64,000 bases of DNA from Athripsodes cinereus. Taxonomy: Eukaryota > Arthropoda > Insecta > Trichoptera > Leptoceridae. Under the pieces are notes generated by a model. The model had not been told where the DNA came from, made no database searches, and saw nothing but the letters and a program-made list of their open reading frames with translations. Shown in pieces: positions 22,902-35,295 of the stretch. The stretch spans positions 7,440,001 through 7,504,000 of the forward strand of contig OX388312.1 in assembly GCA_947579605.1 (NCBI GenBank). Reading direction: 5' to 3'. The translations under genes were made by a program, and so were the position numbers. Within the stretch, counting starts at the first letter, position 1. The number at the start of each line of letters is the position of its first letter.

Positions 22902-23203
22902 TATCGACTGTCCAGTTCTACAACCCAACATGTAGACGTGTCTTATATTCGAGAAATCACCATTTTTGTAATTTGCTTTGATTATACACAACAGAAATTG
23001 AAATATTATTATATACCTAATCATCGAACTGTTAAAGAAATACCTACGTTGTCTTTGTTCCTTTTAATAAATAAACACAATTCCGTGTATTTTTTATAGT
23101 TATTTGTATGCGGAATTGTAAGAATGGCGTAGATTGTGTGTATTGGTTAACAATTAAAATCAATATTTTCGACTTGTTGAGCTATTGAACTGGACCGTCG
23201 ATA
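22902..23203. mobile_element. 298-bp TA-flanked inverted-repeat element
   Basis: The left end TCGACTGTCCAGTTCTACAA (22904) and, on the other strand, the right end TCGACGGTCCAGTTCAATAG (from 23201 inward) are inverted copies over about 15-17 bp. Each is flanked by TA (22902-22903 and 23202-23203). A TA duplication suggests a Tc1/mariner-type MITE. No transposase is present. Confidence 0.6.
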
Positions 23204-23439
23204 TGTATAATAAATAAAATTTGATTCGACTATGTAGCTAAAACGTATTTATTTCGATTACGTAAGTAATAATAAAGTTGAATTGTTTTGTATTTTTGAA
23301 ATCCTTGGTGTAGCTGTTTTTAAACATAGTTTCTAACAAACAAAATCTAATTACTTATTTATTGAGATCAATTTTGGATCTGTCAGTTTGAATAATTGAT
23401 TTTTATGCTTATTTTTTTAACTCTATTAACAGCATAGAT

Positions 23440-23710
23440 ATACACAATGGGGAACTTTGACAAAAAAAATTTTTCAACCCAAAAAATAGTACAGAAAATT
23501 AGAAAAATATGATACTTTTTATATTTTTAAATGCGCATTTTTAAGGTTTTTATCGCCATTTAAAAAAGCAATTTTCACACTTCGCCGCAAAAAGGTCCAC
23601 TCGTGGCGGAGCAGTGTGTGACAATATCAGGCGCTACAAACAGTACTAGGAGTGAAATGTGTGGCAATACAAAATAGCGCCTAGCGACGTCACACCGGAC
23701 TAATTCAATA
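23440..23710. other. GC-richer island, unassigned
   Basis: Contains TTCACACTTCGCCGCAAAAA, GGTCCACTCGTGGCGGAGCA, CAGGCGCTACAAACAG and AGCGCCTAGCGACGTCACAC. It stands out from the AT background and looks like part of a mobile element, but I find no second copy or end here. Confidence 0.35.
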
Positions 23711-24334
23711 ACAGAAAATATGGATTTTTAAAATGAAGATAATGAATGAAAAGTTTTCTTTTATGGTTTCTTATTAGGATATTCGTGATCAGCGTATATT
23801 TATTAATATGAATTGATAACATTTATTCATATTCCTCACATATGCATGTTCCCTAGAATGTAATCTATTTTGCAGACTATTTTTACATCAATTGTTGTCG
23901 CAAAATTCAAATGTGTTTAAAATCTCGAAATAAATAAATAATAGTTGTAAATACGATATAGGTAGATATGAAAACGAACCTGCTTTTTTAATAATTTTGG
24001 TATTTAAAATTTTAAATGTTGTACTTAATTATATGAACTTACAAACATTGATTTTGGACTTTCAATTTAGTTCAACTATACCCGCTGCCAATCTACTCCA
24101 CATTCACGACATATTTTTAATGATGAGGTTTTCATCTTTTTTGAAAATAATATGTAATTCTTTTGAAACAGATCTCTTCTATAAAACTAAGGATATTTTT
24201 TATCTTATAATGACAATGCATAAATAACAATTGCTGACATGATTTAAAAAAAAAACGTAAATCGAATAATTTTAAAATAACATTTTTCTACAATTCACAA
24301 AACAAATTAAGCCTCTTTTGTAACGTTTAGTTAT

Positions 24335-24535
24335 CTATACATCCAGTGAATTAAGTTGATTGTACGATATTTTATACTGATCTGTTTCGCTTCCTTCTAT
24401 TCTACTACCATTATATAACAAATATATTGTAAATCGTGATATTAGTTCACGAAGAAGAATAACATTATCCCATGCAACGCTATAAGTATTGGACGGTGGC
24501 GGTTCTTCCGTCGGAGCTTTGATTCGCCACACTCC
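24335..24535 (-). CDS. Candidate 3' exon, unidentified protein
   Basis: A minus-strand open segment follows a plausible splice acceptor (GGTTTTTTTAAG, with AG at 24537-24536). It encodes about 66 residues: VWRIKAPTEEPPPSNTYS, AWDNVILLRELISRFTIYLL and an end ...YNQLNSLDV before TAG at 24335. The residue mix (Pro/Glu-rich start, then an aliphatic helix-like part) is unlike the AT-noise frames nearby. No domain is recognised, no AATAAA is seen just downstream, and no partner exon is identified. Confidence 0.27.
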   Translation of the reverse strand, partial: GVWRIKAPTEEPPPSNTYSVAWDNVILLRELISRFTIYLLYNGSRIEGSETDQYKISYNQLNSLDV

Positions 24536-24630
24536 CTTAAAAAAACCAATAAGTACCTACAATGTGTTTTTTTTATATTTTATACCTACTAATAATCCAA
24601 AATATATGCACTATTAAATATTTTGTAATT

Positions 24631-24884
24631 TATCGTGTTCCGAGGAGCACCTGGCAAATAATGGGTCTGCCACTCTTTTCCTTTAATTTTTAAGTGTCAT
24701 GTAAAAGGCAGCTGTTTGAAGAAATAAAGACATTTTACATCTTAAATTTAGTGATGAGGTTAGCCACCCGTCCTTGATGTTTTAATTGTTTTGTTGAGAC
24801 GAATAGGATAGCTTGTATGATCATTTCATGCAGCTGGTCTACTGGCTACCTCATTTGTTGGATATACCGTGATGGTATGGTATA
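24631..24884 (-). repeat. Family A repeat, full length
   Basis: Runs from CCGAGGAGCACCTGGCAAAT through GTGATGAGGTTAGCCACCCG to GCAGCTGGTCTACTGGCTAC and CCGTGATGGTATGGTATA. A MITE dimer abuts its tail at 24885. Confidence 0.85.
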
Positions 24885-25295
24885 CTGAGGCCTGAGTCAA
24901 CAACACACTTTCGCGTCACGTTCCCGCTCCGTTAGCGTTCGGCTGCAGACGATGTTACGCCAAAGTGTTAATTTTCGTAACTATTGTGTATCTAAGCAAC
25001 GAAATTGACACTTGCTTGCAACTTCGTGTGCACCCGAACGCTAACGGAGCGGGAACGTGACGCGAAAGTGTGTTATTGACTCAGGCCTCAGAGGCCTGAG
25101 TCAACAACACACTTTCGTCTCACGTTCCCGCTCCGCTAGCGTTCGGGTGCAGACGATGGTGCGCCAAAGTGTTAATTTTCGTAACTATTGTGTATCTTAG
25201 CAACGAAATTGACACTTGCTTGCAACATCGTCTGCACCCGAACGCTAACGGAGCGGGAACGTGAGACGAAAGTGTGTTGTTGACTCAGGCCTCTG
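24885..25295. mobile_element. Tandem dimer of a 201-bp long-inverted-repeat MITE
   Basis: Two units, 24888-25088 and 25092-25292, both start AGGCCTGAGTCAACAACACA and end with its complement. Each has inverted arms of roughly 70 bp around TTAATTTTCGTAACTATTGT and AGCAACGAAATTGACACTTG. CTG, CAG and CTG lie before, between and after the units. The sequence is strikingly GC-richer than its surroundings. In unit 1 both arms carry CGCGTCACG; in unit 2 both carry CGTCTCACG. No coding sequence. Superfamily unassigned. Confidence 0.9.
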
Positions 25296-26125
25296 GTCTG
25301 TACTGGATTAAACAAAAACAAATATAAATGTTCTTTAAGGTTTACACTATAAATCTGTGAAATGTGTACCTATGCCAACTGCCAACACAATCGATGAAAA
25401 TATATTATTCCTCAAAAGACACAGTGCTTCATTATTCCTTATCATGTATGAGAATCGTGAAAAGGATCGAAGTTTTCTATGCACGCACGCCCCATATTTT
25501 AACATACCAGCCACCTTCTGTACTGGACATAGACATAATACTCAATACCTACTCATCTATCATATTATACCTACCTATAATACTACTCCTTAATCGTTAT
25601 TTTAAGCTGTATAGATAGCTATGTGTACGTTATTACGTTACATTATGTTATACCTATAGCTATTATTATTATACGAAATAGCGTCTTAGAGTCAAGGTCA
25701 GCTAAGTTTGCATAATTTTACGAGTATATAATATTGTTACGTTTTAATAACATCACGATTACATACAAACTTACATAAAATATACATATACAAGAATAAT
25801 TTTATTGTTCAATAGTTATTCACTTATTTTTATTGTTATTTTTTGTTTTGTTATCGATGAATATTTTTAATACTTAATTTGCTTGTTTAGTTTTTGGTCT
25901 CGTTTATTATTTTTGAATTTTGAACAATAAAATTCCACTTACAGCTATCTCAAAGTAGGGGGTTCGAATGATGATTTATTATCATTCATTTTTGCGTGGG
26001 TTATTGAAAACAATATAAGATGTATTTTGTAGAGTTCTTTTAATTTCGATATTCCTTTGTTTTCTTTCCTAGGTGTACCTAGGTGTTTTCTAAAATGATG
26101 AACCGTGCAAAGTTTACCTTTAATC
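25296..26125. other. No recognisable feature
   Basis: AT-rich. Short overlapping open segments at 25357-25618 and one on the minus strand at 25945-26127 have no recognisable motif. Confidence 0.45.
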
Positions 26126-26130
26126 AACTT

Positions 26131-26360
26131 AAATCGAGTTGCATGCGATCATATTATTAAAAATTTAATATCATTCAAGTAATCGTTGACAAGTTGTTTG
26201 CAACTATAATAATTATGTATCTACTTAATCTCAAACCCTAAAAAACTATTTCGAATCAAGTTCCATGCGACCATAGTTAGAGTAAATTTAATGTAATATC
26301 CTTTAAAAAAATTATTGAGTCGTGATATACCTACTTCAAATTGAGTTGCATGCAATCATA
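26131..26360. repeat. Three spaced copies of a GCATGC-centred motif
   Basis: AATCGAGTTGCATGCGATCA (about 26131), AATCAAGTTCCATGCGACCA (about 26254) and AATTGAGTTGCATGCAATCA (about 26338) are near-identical and separated by unlike AT-rich DNA. Possibly an old tandem repeat. Confidence 0.55.
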
Positions 26361-27417
26361 ATATCAGATACAAATAAGAAAACATCTCCATAATATGTTT
26401 AATTGGAAAGTCATAAAACACCATCGGTTATACTATAACTAATAGTCGATGTTATTATAACGGTGGCATCCTTTGCTTATAATAATAACCTTATCCTACG
26501 CAAACAACTTTCTAGTGATACCGTTTCTTGATTGAGATCGCAATGTAATGCAAACACGATGCAATTATTATCTATATTAGGTATCACACTGTATATTATA
26601 TTTTAATCAAATGTCGGAAATGTTTATATTATACGAAACCGCCTATGATTAAATTGGTCTTTCAAACAAATCTACAAATTTGTAGCCTAGGTAATACAGG
26701 AGATGGAGATAATGGAACTATCTAGAACATGACATTTCGGGAATACACTATGATAGTTGGCTAAATGAGCACCGTTCCTTCGTCCACAAGATTTCCCACA
26801 GGTATAGGTACCGATTTTCTTTTAAAATGCACCATTCCTGTGATAGCTATTACTATTTCGTATATTAATACATATTTCGTGTGAAGTAGTGACACCATTA
26901 GCGCAGAAACACTCAGAACGGAGGATTATTTTTATACTGCGGTCCCAGGGGGAGATTTTATAGGTGAAATGATTAGATTACATACATTGATTATAAAAAA
27001 TGGCTTCTACTAATGATAGAAAATGGTATTTATATGAAACTCAAAATATAAAAAAATTATCATATAATCATCGCCATATAGGCAAATGTCAAAACATAAT
27101 ATGTGTGATTTTTAAATTATGATTGCAAATTAAATGTATTTGAATATATGACAATATTAATTTTCATATCGTGGGTGTTATCAAATTGTTTGCGATTTAT
27201 TTAACGATATATTTTAATTTGTGTTTATATTCATTTCCGAAATTTCAACATACTTTCTTCGTGATTTATGCTAGAATAAAGTTAATTCCCGCATATTAAA
27301 CTAGTTTCCATTAAATTAATGACAAATAAAACAAAATTGATATAATTTTGTCAAGACATAAATGATATTTCAGTATAATGTATTTTTATAAATTTTGACA
27401 AAACATTGAGAATAAGA
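26361..27417. other. No recognisable feature
   Basis: AT-rich, nothing assignable. Confidence 0.5.
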
Positions 27418-27565
27418 TGTGTATTTATTTATTTATTTATTTTATTCTTCTTGCACATCATCATTCATATAACAGATTAAATAAAGCAGTATACATAAAA
27501 AAAATGTGATGATGTGCAGTGGCGAGATTATCACTATATGGTGATTTCTTCCAACTAACCACGAT
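27418..27565 (-). repeat. Family D retroposon, well preserved
   Basis: Minus strand: GGTTAGTTGGAAGAAATCAC, GATAATCTCGCCACTGCACA, GAATGATGATGTGCAAGAAG and an AATAAATAAATAAATAAAT tail. Close to the copy at 519-665. Confidence 0.72.
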
Positions 27566-28960
27566 ATTCACATTTCATACACATTTGTGGATATTTGATA
27601 TCACAAAAACTATAAGTAATATCTTAAGTTGGTTACAGGTAATTTTTTTATACCCAAAACCTGTAAAAAGTAATACAACAAAGGTACCGTGTTTATAAAT
27701 AAATAAATATACAAAGTAGGTAGGTACTCCCTTTCTATATACATAAAGACTTCGGTATTCTTTCTGGAATGGTTAAGACTTAAATATGTATTGATTATTA
27801 AGTTTGAATATTTGTATTTATTGTCAATATTGATTTTTTAACTTATTTATATTATGTCCTTATTTATAGTAGGTAGGTATATAATTATGACAATACGAAA
27901 TTTAAGAATTGTGACGTTCTTAAGGTATTTTCCTGTTTATCTACAAAAAAACAAGTAGGCATGTAATGTCGATATCATTCGAACAATTTAAAATGGCGCA
28001 AGAACAATAATGGTTATATCATATAATTATAATCTTTTCAATAAACACTTAAGAATCCATCACGGTAAATTATTGTAATATTGTTGTTTTTGCAATGTTA
28101 GAGATGTGATCCTCTTCATAGAAACGTAGAATATGAATACCCATATTATGATTACCTATTTTAAAATAAATGTTCCAAATATTAACTATAAAGTGGACAT
28201 TTAATATTGGTATTTCAAACCACTCACCTATTTCGAATTCGTTCTTATACAATAATTCATTTAAAAAATGTATAATTACGAAGTAATTACTTCGGTGAAT
28301 ATTATCGATGAATTTTCTTATTTAGCTTTTCACAAGACATGTGTGGTGGCCACTGGTCTTAGCGTAGATGATAAATTATCAAACTTATCATAAACAGTGG
28401 AAAACCTGTTCTATTTCGGACACTTCACAAACTATTTGAAAAACATTCTTATTTGTTTTCGAATTGTACCTTTTTCATAATATACTTTCATTGACGTAAT
28501 GAACTTAAAAAAATCGATGTGTCTATGAGGTGTATTGTAATTGATTTATATCGATGTTGCATTTACACTTGTAGTGTTGATCTCAAACTCTGCTATTAAT
28601 AATGAGTAATTGTAAGGTATATTATTATTGTTATTATTCTTGAATTGCGATAATAATAATATGCTATTATCATGGCAATTATTCTGAATGCATCATTATT
28701 ATTAACATCACTATTATCAACTGCAATAGTGATGCTTGTATACCTACCTACAAGTCGAGATGTGGGTGAATTCCTTATATGGTTTATCGTAATAATTATG
28801 CAGATACTACAACTTTTATAATAATAATTGTAATTATAACTATCTACTCATAATAAGCAACAGACACAAGACGTTAATGCTCATCAAACTTTCAGTTGTA
28901 ATTATATATTTTCATCGATTACGTCGTTTTAACTTTTACGCCCGACAAAAAAAAATGAGA
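27566..28960. other. No recognisable feature
   Basis: AT-rich; TTATTATTATT tracts near 28625-28690. Confidence 0.5.
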
Positions 28961-29088
28961 AAATGGATGATGGGTCAGTATATTTTTTTTTTAATTGGCA
29001 TTAATCATTTCTGTTTTGCACAATTGACAACTGAAGAATACGGTATATATATAGCTGTTTTACCAGCAATTGGTAAAATTATAAATAG
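28961..29088 (+). pseudogene. Possible sugar-transporter-like exon remnant
   Basis: The open segment reads MRKWMMGQYIFFLIGINHF and then LTTEEYGIYIAVLPAIG. A run of the form LT.EE...IA.LPAIG.II resembles the loop and second membrane helix of insect MFS sugar (trehalose/glucose) transporters. A GT suited to a donor follows at 29089-29090. If related, the usual stretch between helix 1 and this loop is shortened, implying deletion. No neighbouring exons are found. The resemblance is from memory of the family pattern and could be chance. Confidence 0.2.
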
Positions 29089-29089
29089 G

Positions 29090-29521
29090 TAACATATAAT
29101 AAAAAAATATCTGTCTATTTTGAAGAAGAAAAGAATAAAGTCACATAAATAATTTTGTCAACATGCTTGCAATATAATATTGTGTATATCACTGCAACTA
29201 AAACTTCGCAGTGTTCCAAAAGTATCATTGGAACGTTTTACTATCGAACAAATTAAAATTTAAACTTGACAAAATGAAGTTAGCAATAATGCTAGAGTGT
29301 CTATAGATAGAAGAGAGTCGGATATTAGGTATATAGGTATTCAATAATTTATTTAGATAGTCACAGTAACGCACTTCCTATGCATTGCACTATTCAGTTC
29401 CTTTCACACTAGATCATTTGCATCGGATACCGGTCGGATATCATACGTTTTGTACTCATAGGTGCATTGAGGTTATGTAAATTTTTAGTAACTGAGTAAT
29501 GACATTTAGTTACACCCGGTT
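29090..29521. other. No recognisable feature
   Basis: AT-rich, nothing assignable. Confidence 0.45.
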
Positions 29522-29760
29522 TTATGTCGAATATTTCGTAATTATATCAAGATGGCGTTGTAAAAGATGCCATGATACCATATACGGCATCTGAATATTA
29601 TGTACATATGTAGATTTTTTTACCCTTCTCTTAGTACCTGTAGAGTCGATGTAAGGGCCATTGTGTCTTACTACTTCTTCCAAAAATATCTGTCCATTGC
29701 TGCATCTACGACCTCTAGCCAATTCAATCCAAGTCTTTCAATACATAATCTAAGCTTTCA
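29522..29760 (-). pseudogene. Possible retroelement ORF C-terminal remnant
   Basis: The minus-strand frame reads WIELARGRRCSNGQIFLEEV and continues about 45 codons to a stop at 29522. The WIELA.(D/G)RRC pattern recalls the W..LA.DR..W segment at LINE ORF2 C-termini, but the rest is not recognisable. Weak. Confidence 0.25.
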
Positions 29761-30423
29761 GCATATGAATGTGGCTAAAAGGTGCATGCAACATCATGTT
29801 TTTATAGTCCAACAATAAAATTTGAAGAAAACGTTGCGTTTTTCTTTTCTCCGTTCAATACTTAGATAAGAGTATTAATCTTCGATTCTATTTATTTGTA
29901 ATGTGAAAACGTCACAATGCTATTTTAATATTATTATTTAGTTGGTATTATTTCTGCTTCTGTGTTGCTAGAGAGAACGCATTCAGTGATGCCACCAATA
30001 TAACTATAATTACCAACACACGTTATAAAAATAGAATCGCAGTGTAATACAAATTATCATTTGCAGAGATGTGTGCGTGCGTTGCGTTGGTACACGCTTG
30101 CTTGTATTATTGCTATTATTTTTTTTTTTTATTTGAAACATGCTAATCTACAACTAGTAAGTAGTCGTGGTGTGCAATGTTTTAAACATTATTATTATTA
30201 GGTATCTGTATTATACGACGGGGGCGCCACTAGTTCATAATCAATGTTGCCAAAATTAGGAACAAAACGTCTTCTTTTCTTAAAGATACTCATTTTGCAC
30301 CCATATATTTGAGCGTAAAATATTTTATCAAAACAAAATATTCTTGTTAATCTCTTGCATAATTTACTAAAATTTTGAGAATAATGTTTTTGGTAAATCC
30401 CTACTCATTTGTATCTGTCTGTA
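29761..30423. other. No recognisable feature
   Basis: AT-rich; a 13-T run near 30119-30131. Confidence 0.5.
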
Positions 30424-30530
30424 CCCTCACAGCATATCCCACAAGAAGTGTGGCCAGTAGACAAACTGAATGTAACATAGTACATACATGCAGGTCCTCC
30501 TCTCCATGTCAACATTCAAAATGTGTGTCA
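30424..30530 (+). repeat. Family A repeat, partial
   Basis: CTCACAGCATATCCCACAAG, GTGTGGCCAGTAGACAAACT, ACATGCAGGTCCTCCTCTCC and ATGTCAACA match the first half of family A. Confidence 0.75.
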
Positions 30531-33199
30531 CACCGCATTGCTGAATCGAAGCCTATTCATACTTTTTCAATAAGATATTAACAACATGTTTGATGTTAAA
30601 TATGCCTTTTTATATTTGGAATATAATGACTGCTCCTCATGAAAATAGCATATCTGTAGGTATTTGAATATCGTTCTTTTTAAATTCTTGACCAATGAAT
30701 GTATTTGATAGCACTATAAAACTTATGTCGATTTCCTCCACTTGCCTCACAGTGTCTGCTGCACTACATTTGTATGTACATAGATACTAATGTGGGTAGA
30801 TTGGTACTCATTTATTTTATCACAATGCTGCTACTACTAATAACAAAACTAATAGGTATGTAATATATATGCGTCAGTGTGGCAACATCGCAATTACTTT
30901 TATATTGTGTATTTTGCATAACATACGTTTTGTATATTCCAAATTATTTGAATTCAACTTGCTGTGTGTTCGTATGGAACAACAACATGATGTTCTGAAT
31001 TCGTAATTTGAATTGAATTTAAAAGATTCCATGTGAGTAAATACTATTATCGATGGAACTGTATCGAAAACTGTCATTCTATTTTAACCTCAAAATTATT
31101 ATTTTATTTTAACAATGATTAGGGGTTCAAACAGTTATTGTATAAAATATCTTTTCTCAAAAAATACGTACAATATGTGAAACGAAAAAGACTCGTACAG
31201 AAGCGTTTACGAATAATTTAATCCATCCAAGATGCAATGAACTAATAATGTTGCAATATTAATGAAATATTTAGACGACTCATTATCTAACGTGTATTTT
31301 TAATAACATTTATACATAATTTTGACAAACTATGTGTGGATTATATAGGTATATAGATGATAGTACCTAATTCACAAAAGGTACATGAATCTTATGGCAT
31401 CAGATTGTGGGAAAAAGTGACTCAAATGGCGCAAAGGCTCTAACCGAATAAATGGCATTAGATAAAGAGAGTAGGTAATCTTTACAAAAACTTGGAAGGA
31501 GTTCAAGTTGAAAGAAGCTTAACTTGTAGATAAATTTAAATTTTGTTTTCATTCATTTATTCTTTACACGATTTTGTATCCGAAAGTTACTTTTTATTTA
31601 GGTACATACTTTTTCTTTACATTTCAATCTAAGCAATATTTTTTTTTTAAATAACTTACTTAAAATTTCTTAATTCATTTATTTAACTATGAATATGTGT
31701 TACCGGTTAGGTTTTTCCTTGACCATCTCATTTTATTTAACAAAATAGGTTTTTTATTATTATGACAAAGATGGGTTTAATGTTACTTTTATAACTTAAT
31801 AAAATTACCCACACACTTTCATTCCATTGCATTATAATCTTCCTACATAAAATTGACTATTTGAAATAAATTGGAACCTATTCCATTGTGTTTGTGTACT
31901 TATCAGAAAATAATTTGTTCTAATTGGCGGATGGCGATTAAATTTATTTCAAAACCGTTCTACATAGAACAATAATAATAATAATAGTAAAATCAATTCA
32001 AAATATCGGGTCTATCAATCAAATGTGTACAACATAGGTGCGTTCTATTCGACAAAACCAAGTAGGCGCCGAGCCTGCATTACACGATAGTATTTGAGTT
32101 AAGTAGGTGCCAACACCGGCCAATCAACTGCGTGTGCAATAGGCTACGGGCTACAGTCTCACATAATAACTAAATATTTTAGTCCGTTCGCACCTATATA
32201 ATATTATGTTTATAATATTTACTTCAAATCGGATCTCATCCTTTGAGCAGATTTTAAATTTAAAACATTATAAAGGTATATTTATGTACTGTCCATTTTT
32301 GACACCATGTCGTCGTCATAATATAATTATTTTTCTGCATTATATTTTGTCAAACGTGTGTTACCGATAAACAAAGATAAAATATTATATAATGGCATTA
32401 TCTTGATGCATAATACCCTTAATTCGTATTGCGATGCGAAATGCAATAACAAATTAAGATTAAGAAACAAGAAAATTAGATAACTTTGCGAAAATCAATC
32501 ACAAATAGGTATTTTACATTAGATCGTGTCAGAAGATGGATGCAACTTTCAAAACTATTTTACATCAAAGTTTTGTCAAACTCAAATAAAAACGAATTAA
32601 TTAGTATTTCTCAGGGGAATCCTTGAGTTATCTGTGTTAGTCATTTGTCAGTTTAAGTATTATTTCCTGAGCTAGAAGAAACTACAAACACTAGTTATAA
32701 TAATATGCCACTCAACTTAGAGGTGAAGGGATTATCATTCTTAATTCAAATACCATCTAACTAGGCAGGCACCTACTTACTTAAAGTAATGAAGGTAGAT
32801 AGACTGGTTGTTGGACTATAAAGTATAAATGCAAGTAGTGCCTACCCGCCTAGTATAGTAAAGAACTAGATACTATGTACACGGGTAGGTACTAAGGAAA
32901 GTGATGGTAAATGTTCATGACGTTAGGGCCTACGTGACAGAACTGGAAAAAAGATATCTGTATTTTTGTGTGTGTTATCATTCAAATAACTGTTGTTTTA
33001 TAACATCAAAGTTTTATAACATCAAAAACATTGAAATTAATGATGTGAGATTTTTTGTAATAAATGTTAAATATTCAATCATTATCACACGATTTTTTAG
33101 TTATAAAATCATTGTTTAATCATTATTGCGTTACATAAGATGAATTTTCAAACAAAAATCTAGGTACCGCTTTATTATTTCAAAAAGTCTATGGAGTTG
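30531..33199. other. Long AT-rich stretch, almost nothing assignable
   Basis: A GC-richer patch at about 32040-32160 (GTAGGCGCCGAGCCTGCATT, GTGCCAACACCGGCCAATCA) stands out but has no second copy or coding pattern I can identify. An ATAATAATAATAATAG microsatellite lies near 31971. Confidence 0.45.
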
Positions 33200-33352
33200 A
33201 GTAGACCGTTTTTCTCTATTCATTTCAGCATTGTGGTGTATTATTTTGTATAGACTATGTAATTTTTTTTTGCTGTTGTCCCTTAGGTAACTTTTTGTTA
33301 AACATGTAAAAGGCTCACGCCGTACATATATTGTGTAAATAAATAAATAATG
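33200..33352 (+). repeat. Family E retroelement 3' tail, copy 2
   Basis: ACATGTAAAAGGCTCACGCC, GTACATATATTGTG and TAAATAAATAAATAAT give the same block-plus-tail as 1838-1945 in the opposite orientation. Confidence 0.62.
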
Positions 33353-34750
33353 TTATTGTATCCAAATACGAGCGAAACTAACATTACTGCAGAATCCACT
33401 GTGGCAAAATCTGTTCGATTGTTTTGCAATATGTTGACATATTTAGCGTAATGGAAGCTGGATTTGTGAGGAGAATGGAAACACTGTTACGAGTGTTTTG
33501 TTGTTTTCTGTGGAATCGCTATGGCCAAAAATTGTTATGGTCACTGTAGAGTGTGATGTATTTTCAATAATAATAACAGCTTGTTTTGAAGTCATAAATT
33601 TTGGGAAACTAAAGAAAAAGAATGTATTGGATTGTATCATTTGTTGATACTATGCATTTTTTATGCAATATAATAGCTGTTTTAACAGTTTGATAGCATT
33701 TAATGCTACTTTTCTCTTTAATTTTACTCTATGATTAGCATGTCACACTTTTTTTATCGTTACGTTGAAATCTCTGACATTTAAAGTTTTGTTCCACTAC
33801 ACAATGTTGTTTTTTGTTTTGTTTTTATTCGGTGAAATGTTTCGGTTATAATATGTAGAAATGACATGAAATTGGATCGTGGCTCTTTCTGTGTCTAGAA
33901 AACCGTAACCTCTAGTACTTAGTTACTGACGGTGCGTGCATGTCCATCAAATATTATTTTGATTGTTTCGTAATGATTATAGTATTGTCTGTTATGTTGG
34001 TATTAATTACTTCATTCGAATTTTAAACTTTAAACCTACTAATTACCATTACAGATTATTATTACCTGCATTCTTTTCAGATTTTCATTTGTTTTTTTTT
34101 AATAGAGGAGTATTTTTCTAAAATATGATTCATTGAAATCAGTTAACGCTGAGCCAGTAACAGATATATTTTTGTATAGAATAAGCTAATTAAGATAAAT
34201 CTTATATGGTATCGGGCTATTAGTTATCCTAATACCGTCAATTCGAATTTCTCACTCAGTATTATCACACTTGCCACCAACATAATATATGTAGTATTAT
34301 AAAATCTTAACATTCACAATCAAACACACATATACCTACATTTCGAATCCTATTTCTGTTAAAACACGCATCTTATTATTTTTTAATTACTTATATTTTT
34401 GTAATTCGGGTTGACATAAAAAAAAAAAAAATTATGGCGTTATTAGAAGACACATGTGGCATTTTTTTTTGTAATCTACATTAAGATTTTATCTTAACCA
34501 TTATTCCCTACGAAACGAAGTAATATTTCATAATTTTGATGATAAATAGGTAATTTATATGTCTAGACATGGCAACGCAGTATTGTTTTTCATACATTGC
34601 CAAAGTTGGTGCGCTATTTTTACACATGTAGGTAGGTACCAACATAGTGAAAATGTTAAAAATAAAGTAAGTACCTACATATGTATGTACCTAAGTGTTA
34701 CCTACTAAGTAGACATGGACCACAAAATATCTACTATTTTTTTCTATCTA
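33353..34750. other. No recognisable feature
   Basis: AT-rich; a 13-A run near 34420-34432 and several TAGGTAGGTACC strings near 34628. Confidence 0.5.
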
Positions 34751-34905
34751 TACCATGACGGATTTTACCACAATGTACAGTAAAAGACAAGCTATTGTAT
34801 GCTTTAAACATGCAGATTGTTCTCTTCGTGTTCCTTTGGTGATGTTTTACGAGAACCTGCTTTTACAGGACACTAGAAAACATTTATAAAATAGATTATG
34901 AAGAA
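34751..34905 (+). repeat. Family A repeat, internally shortened
   Basis: TACCATGACGGATTTTACCA, TTTAAACATGCAGATTGTTC, TCTTCGTGTTCCTTTG and TTTTACAGGACACTAGAAAA keep consensus order, but the middle (AAGACATTCAGGATGGG) is lost. Confidence 0.68.
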
Positions 34906-35295
34906 GGAGAAGGAATTCTTTGTGGCGTACACCAAGGTTTACAAAGATACATATTTCAAATGTGTCAGCTAGTATTCTGTCAGTTTTGAAGAAATAATAT
35001 GTAGGTAGTGTATATTGTAGAATGTTGTAAAATTTAATCTTGGAAGGTCTTTCTAAATTCATGTAGATTTTTACTTATTGAAATTATTTAAATTCAAATT
35101 TAATCGTGAGAATATTCATTACAAAGTCATATGTTGTGTTCTTAGAATGCCCTTAAGTTATGCGCTCATCTTGCCATAATACAAATAATAATAATATAAA
35201 TTAATATTAGTATTATTTAACTCGACAATGTTGCCACCTACACAGTTTTTATTATAAATTATCTTAAGTAGGCGCGTCAACTTGCATGCATATTA

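Noticed and set aside
25945..26127. 60-codon minus-strand frame with mixed composition
   Set aside because: No domain, no splice signals and only 60 codons; not distinguishable from chance.
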